Shown piece after piece: positions 6,610 to 9,377 of a stretch of 9,377 nt of DNA (the stretch's first letter is position 1; every line of letters begins with the position of its first letter). The notes beneath the pieces are model-generated. The model saw only the letters and a program-made list of their open reading frames with translations. It did no database searches and was not told the origin of the DNA. The translations under genes and the position numbers were made by a program. The stretch covers positions 1 through 9,377 of the forward strand of contig DRLF01000459.1 of NCBI GenBank assembly GCA_011051425.1, in the 5' to 3' direction. This DNA comes from Thiolapillus brandeum. GTDB taxonomy: Bacteria > Pseudomonadota > Gammaproteobacteria > Chromatiales > Chromatiaceae.

Positions 6610-7248
6610 ATGATTACAGTTATCGGTAGCCTCAAGGGAGGGTCAGGCAAGAGCACCATCACTTTCAATCTGGCCGTATGGCTGGCCTTGGGAGAACAGC
6701 ATGTGCTGGCGATCGATGCCGATCCCCAGGCCACGCTTACCGATGTGGTGGATGTAAGGACGGAAGAGGGGTTTGAGCCTCCGGTTGAACTGGCCAGCAA
6801 GAAACTGCTGCATAACCGCAAGGAACTCGACCAGTATGAAGAGGTGTTGATCGATGTGGGAACGGCTGATCTTGCCAGCCTTAAACAGGCCATCAGGATA
6901 GCCGACCGTATTGTGGTACCCGTGCCGCCCAGTCAGGCGGATATCTGGTCCACCCAGCGCTTCCTGCGTCTGATCGATTCGGTAGTCGGGGACAACCGCC
7001 GCCCGGAGGTGATGGGATTCATCAACCGTGGTGATACGCACCGGGCCATACGCGAGAGCGATGAGGCGGCGGCAGCGCTGATTGCACTGCCCGGCATCAA
7101 GTTCATCAAGGCACGACTGGCGCAGCGTACCGCTTTCCGGCGTTCTTTCAGCGAAGGTCTGGCCGTGTTCGAGATGGATCCCCGCAGCAAGGGAGCCCAT
7201 GAATGGAATGCCCTGGCGGCGGTGCTTTACGCCCATGTTGTCGGTTAA
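6610..7248 (+). CDS. Orphan ParA/MinD-family ATPase
   Basis: This 212-residue P-loop ATPase has the deviant Walker A box KGGSGKST (signature Lys at residue 9, P-loop Lys at 14). Walker A' is LAIDADPQAT (Asp36, Asp38) and Walker B is VLIDVG (Asp82). The PVPPSQADIWST segment that follows is typical of ParA/VirC1-like proteins. Such ATPases dimerise on ATP, bind DNA or membrane surfaces and position plasmids, chromosomes or protein clusters. There is no N-terminal DNA-binding extension and no adjacent ParB or parS, so plasmid-type partitioning is unlikely. No C-terminal MinD-like amphipathic membrane helix is obvious. It sits 47 nt after the Lys/Ala-tailed permease on the same strand. The canonical DxPP after Walker B reads DVGTAD here. 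A protein-positioning role is an inference. Confidence 0.88.
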   Translation: MITVIGSLKGGSGKSTITFNLAVWLALGEQHVLAIDADPQATLTDVVDVRTEEGFEPPVELASKKLLHNRKELDQYEEVLIDVGTADLASLKQAIRIADRIVVPVPPSQADIWSTQRFLRLIDSVVGDNRRPEVMGFINRGDTHRAIRESDEAAAALIALPGIKFIKARLAQRTAFRRSFSEGLAVFEMDPRSKGAHEWNALAAVLYAHVVG

Positions 7249-7278
7249 TGAGAACCAATCCAGATTAATATTGCTTTG

Positions 7279-7307
7279 TTGAATATAAGAATATTTATGG
7301 GTATGAT
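7279..7307 (+). promoter_or_regulatory. Predicted sigma70 promoter for the Met-rich protein and 5'-nucleotidase genes
   Basis: The -35 candidate TTGAAT (7279-7284, four of six consensus bases) is separated by exactly 17 nt from the -10 candidate TATGAT (7302-7307, five of six). Transcription would start near 7314, giving a leader of about 32 nt before the GTG at 7346. The region is markedly more AT-rich than its surroundings. It is the best promoter-like pair I found in the window. Confidence 0.6.
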
Positions 7308-7318
7308 ATTCTTAATAT
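7283..7318. repeat. AT-rich inverted repeat overlapping the promoter
   Basis: ATATAAGAATAT (7283-7294) is inverted as ATATTCTTAATAT (7306-7318), with a single extra base in the right arm and an 11-nt centre. It covers the promoter spacer and -10 region, which is a usual place for a repressor operator. As RNA it would form only a weak AT stem, so a DNA-level role is more likely. Confidence 0.55.
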
Positions 7319-7345
7319 ACCGGTCAAACAGAGCAATATCAGCCA

Positions 7346-7849
7346 GTGAGTGAGTTGAAATCCCAGGAAGAAGAACTGGACACGGTCTCCGACCGCGAAG
7401 GTATAACACGCCTGTCGGAAGTGTTCGAGACCAGCGCCAGGCGCTGGGAACTGATCATCTATCCTTCCATGTTCGCCTTCGTGGTTCTCGCCGCCTATGG
7501 CTTTTTCCTCATCTACCGTCTTGCCGGTGACATGCATTACATGGTCATCAGTGTCGATACGCACATGTCCGTGCTGTCCAGCAACATGCAGAGCATGTCT
7601 GAGAATATGGGGCAGATGACGACCAATATCCGCACCATGACAGTGAGCATGGATTCCATGGAACACAAGATGGGCACGCTGCAGCCGATTCTCGCCAGCA
7701 TGGAGTCCATGGATGAATCCATGAAATCCATGAACACATCAACCAAGATTCTGACCGTGGCGACGCGCAACATGCAATATGACATGTCCCGTCTGAATGA
7801 CAACGTCGGTCGCCCCATGTCCTTCATGAATACCTTCATGCCCTGGTAA
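7346..7849 (+). CDS. Single-pass membrane protein with a methionine-lined coiled coil
   Basis: I do not recognise a named family for this 167-residue protein. An acidic N-terminal segment (1-31) precedes Arg32-Arg33 and one hydrophobic helix (about 37-57), suggesting the N-terminus is inside and the rest periplasmic. From residue 63 a 3-4 spacing runs through 63, 67, 70, 74, 77, 81, 84, 88, 91, 95, 98, 102, 105, 109, 112, 116 and 119, and Met fills 11 of these 17 seam positions. The register shifts at 119-122 and then continues (122, 126, 129, 136, 143, 147, 150). The protein has 22 Met in all. The start is GTG at 7346 with no clear Shine-Dalgarno site. A promoter lies just upstream and the nucleotidase gene follows after 1 nt. 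It could be a scaffold, or a metal- or oxidation-sensitive coiled coil; no function is assigned. Confidence 0.8.
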   Translation: MSELKSQEEELDTVSDREGITRLSEVFETSARRWELIIYPSMFAFVVLAAYGFFLIYRLAGDMHYMVISVDTHMSVLSSNMQSMSENMGQMTTNIRTMTVSMDSMEHKMGTLQPILASMESMDESMKSMNTSTKILTVATRNMQYDMSRLNDNVGRPMSFMNTFMPW

Positions 7850-7850
7850 C

Positions 7851-8777
7851 GTGGGACAGACCGAAAGCCGTCCCGTTCTTGTTGTCGCCATTTCCTCACG
7901 CGCACTGTTTGATCTGGATGAATCTCACCGGGTATTCGAGGAGCAGGGTATAGACGCCTATCACCGCTACCAGATCGAACATGAGGACGATGTGTTACAG
8001 CCAGGCGTGGCCTTTACGCTGGTCAGGAAACTGCTGAACCTCAATACGCTGTTCGAAAAGCGCGTCAGGGTGGAGGTCGTGCTGTTGTCGCGTAACAGTG
8101 CGGACACCGGATTGCGGGTGTTCAACTCCATCAGTCATCACGGTCTTGATATCACCCGTGCAGCCTTTACCGGCGGGCGCAGCCCTTTTGAATATGCCTC
8201 TGTGCTGGATGCGCATCTTTTTCTCTCGGCGGATTCCGAAGATGTTGCCCGGGCCCTGAATGCCGGTGTCGCCGCCGCGACCATCGCGCCCATCGCAGGA
8301 TCCGGTGCTTCGGGGAATGCCACGGGTGAGGATCCCGACCAGCTGCGTATTGCTTTTGATGGCGATGCTGTGCTGTTTTCGGATGAAGCGGAACGCGTTT
8401 ACCGCAAGCAGGGGCTGGAGGCGTTTGAAGCCAGCGAGAAGGCGGCGGCCAGAAGACCGCTGGAAGCCGGACCTTTCCGGTGTTTTCTCGAAGTGTTGCA
8501 TAAAATGCAGTCACTTTCTCCCGAGGGAACCTCTCCCATACGAACGGCATTGGTCACAGCCCGAGGTGCGCCCGCGCATGAGCGGGTCATCCGTACCCTG
8601 AGAACCTGGGGGATTCGCATCGATGAAGCCCTGTTCCTCGGCGGGATGGACAAGAGCGCCTTTCTCAAGGCCTTTCAGGCGGATATCTTTTTTGACGATC
8701 AGACCCAGCATGTTGAATCTGCGGCCCAGTTTGTACCCGCGGGCCATGTGCCTCACGGGGTGGCAAACAAGGCCTGA
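7851..8777 (+). CDS. Cytosolic 5'-nucleotidase, cN-I type
   Basis: This 308-residue protein belongs to the 5'-nucleotidase family that includes animal cytosolic 5'-nucleotidase I; members dephosphorylate AMP and related nucleoside monophosphates. Diagnostic segments are ISSRALFDLDES (14-25), HEDDVLQPG, LLSRNSADTGLRV, AFTGG, then IAFDGDAVLFSDE with HAD-type D170 and D172, LVTARGAP, LGGMDK and IFFDDQ with D282-D283. The C-terminal half therefore carries a complete HAD-like set. The N-terminal half aligns with it as a degenerate copy: Ser15 and Arg17 occupy the places of D170 and D172. There is no signal peptide. The start is GTG, 1 nt after the preceding stop and without a clear ribosome site, which points to translational coupling with the Met-rich protein. 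The product is clear; the preferred substrate is inferred from the family. Confidence 0.9.
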   Translation: MGQTESRPVLVVAISSRALFDLDESHRVFEEQGIDAYHRYQIEHEDDVLQPGVAFTLVRKLLNLNTLFEKRVRVEVVLLSRNSADTGLRVFNSISHHGLDITRAAFTGGRSPFEYASVLDAHLFLSADSEDVARALNAGVAAATIAPIAGSGASGNATGEDPDQLRIAFDGDAVLFSDEAERVYRKQGLEAFEASEKAAARRPLEAGPFRCFLEVLHKMQSLSPEGTSPIRTALVTARGAPAHERVIRTLRTWGIRIDEALFLGGMDKSAFLKAFQADIFFDDQTQHVESAAQFVPAGHVPHGVANKA

Positions 8778-8786
8778 TTCAGGGCA

Positions 8787-9377
8787 TTACAGCTCTGCGT
8801 CGTAGATGATGGTGTCCACAGGTTTCTGGATGAAGTTACCCTGAATGAAGTCGACTCCGACATTCCAGAGTATGGTCAGCTGGGCGGCTTCTTCGATGTA
8901 GATCACGATGGTCTTGACCTTTTCCTGGTGGAGCTGCTGGTTGTAGTCTTTGAGCAATTCCTGTTGCTGCTTGTCCTTGGACAGCCTTCCCGAGATGTCC
9001 GGAGAAAAACACACCAGATCACACTGCAGGTGACGCACCACATTGACCGCTTCCTGCTCGAAGGGGAAGTGGGTGAGTGAGATGCGGCAGTTGATCTTGT
9101 GCAAACCTTCTGCCAGCTGTTCCATCTTCTCCAAATGCCCGATTACGTCGTGGTGTGATACGGCGAAGGTGAGCCAGGCGCCTTTGGCCTTGAACTCACG
9201 CAGGCAATCACAGATCCACAGCAACAGGGAATCATCTTCGATGGCGGAAGCGGAGAGGGTGATCATGAAGTTGAGCTTGTGACCGTCGTTGCGGTGACGG
9301 GCGACCTCCTGGATGGCATTGCGAATGATCCAGCGGTCGATTTCCGCCATTCTTTCCGAGCGGATAGCTTCCTCGAG
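8787..9377 (-). CDS. Degenerate EAL-domain protein, C-terminal part (N-terminus beyond the window)
   Basis: The frame is open to the window edge; 196 residues are visible, and an internal ATG near 9350 is not the true start because LEEAIRSERMAEIDRWII matches the middle of an EAL domain. EAL domains hydrolyse or bind cyclic di-GMP. Here key positions are altered: the NLS metal site reads TLS (residues 40-42 of the visible part), the DDFG motif reads THFP (102-105), and the Glu of AEGVE is replaced in VIYIE (158-162). The C-terminal QGNF motif (179-182) is retained. The domain is probably not an active phosphodiesterase. The ending ILWNVGVDFIQGNFIQKP resembles FimX-type effectors, which bind c-di-GMP. 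It converges with the nucleotidase gene across a 9-nt gap that contains no terminator. Confidence 0.85.
   Translation of the reverse strand, partial: LEEAIRSERMAEIDRWIIRNAIQEVARHRNDGHKLNFMITLSASAIEDDSLLLWICDCLREFKAKGAWLTFAVSHHDVIGHLEKMEQLAEGLHKINCRISLTHFPFEQEAVNVVRHLQCDLVCFSPDISGRLSKDKQQQELLKDYNQQLHQEKVKTIVIYIEEAAQLTILWNVGVDFIQGNFIQKPVDTIIYDAEL

Noticed and set aside
8778..8786. Terminator between the converging nucleotidase and EAL genes
   Set aside because: Only 9 nt separate the stops, and no hairpin with a T-run is visible there.

Overview
The window reads as a piece of a gammaproteobacterial chromosome of moderately high GC content. The protein families resemble those of environmental, possibly sulfur-oxidising Chromatiales-type bacteria, but no marker gene here proves that, so the taxonomic guess rests on family resemblance only. 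There are no tRNA or rRNA genes, transposases or CRISPR arrays.

Layout. Positions 1-419 hold no gene, but they contain two successive large imperfect hairpins (16-112 and 139-236, each about 97 nt). A small SCP2-like lipid-carrier protein follows (420-815). A leader with several inverted repeats precedes an RND efflux module: a periplasmic adaptor (922-2073), a 256-nt gap with palindromes, and a 1410-residue RND permease (2330-6562). Next come an orphan ParA/MinD-type ATPase (6610-7248), a one-pass membrane protein with a methionine-lined coiled coil (7346-7849), and a cytosolic 5'-nucleotidase of the cN-I type (7851-8777). The window ends in a convergent, partial, catalytically degenerate EAL-domain protein on the minus strand (8787-9377).

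The most unusual item is the permease. Its normal 12-helix core ends near residue 1105. The same reading frame then continues for about 300 residues through a glycine linker, an extra hydrophobic segment, a Pro/Ala stretch, an acidic patch and a histone H1-like Lys/Ala tail. It also carries a calcium-loop-like insertion (residues 171-184) in the periplasmic porter region and Arg in place of the usual proton-relay Lys in TM10. The ParA gene starts 47 nt downstream. ParA-family ATPases are commonly stimulated by short Lys/Arg-rich peptides on their partners, so tail and ParA could form a positioning module. The extra hydrophobic segment would place the tail outside the cytoplasm if it spans the membrane, and this is the main argument against the idea.

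The last two plus-strand genes appear to have their own sigma70-type promoter (TTGAAT, 17 nt, TATGAT at 7279-7307), embedded in an AT-rich inverted repeat. The Met-rich protein and the nucleotidase are separated by 1 nt and are probably translationally coupled. No outer-membrane channel gene is present, so the pump would have to use a TolC-type protein encoded elsewhere.
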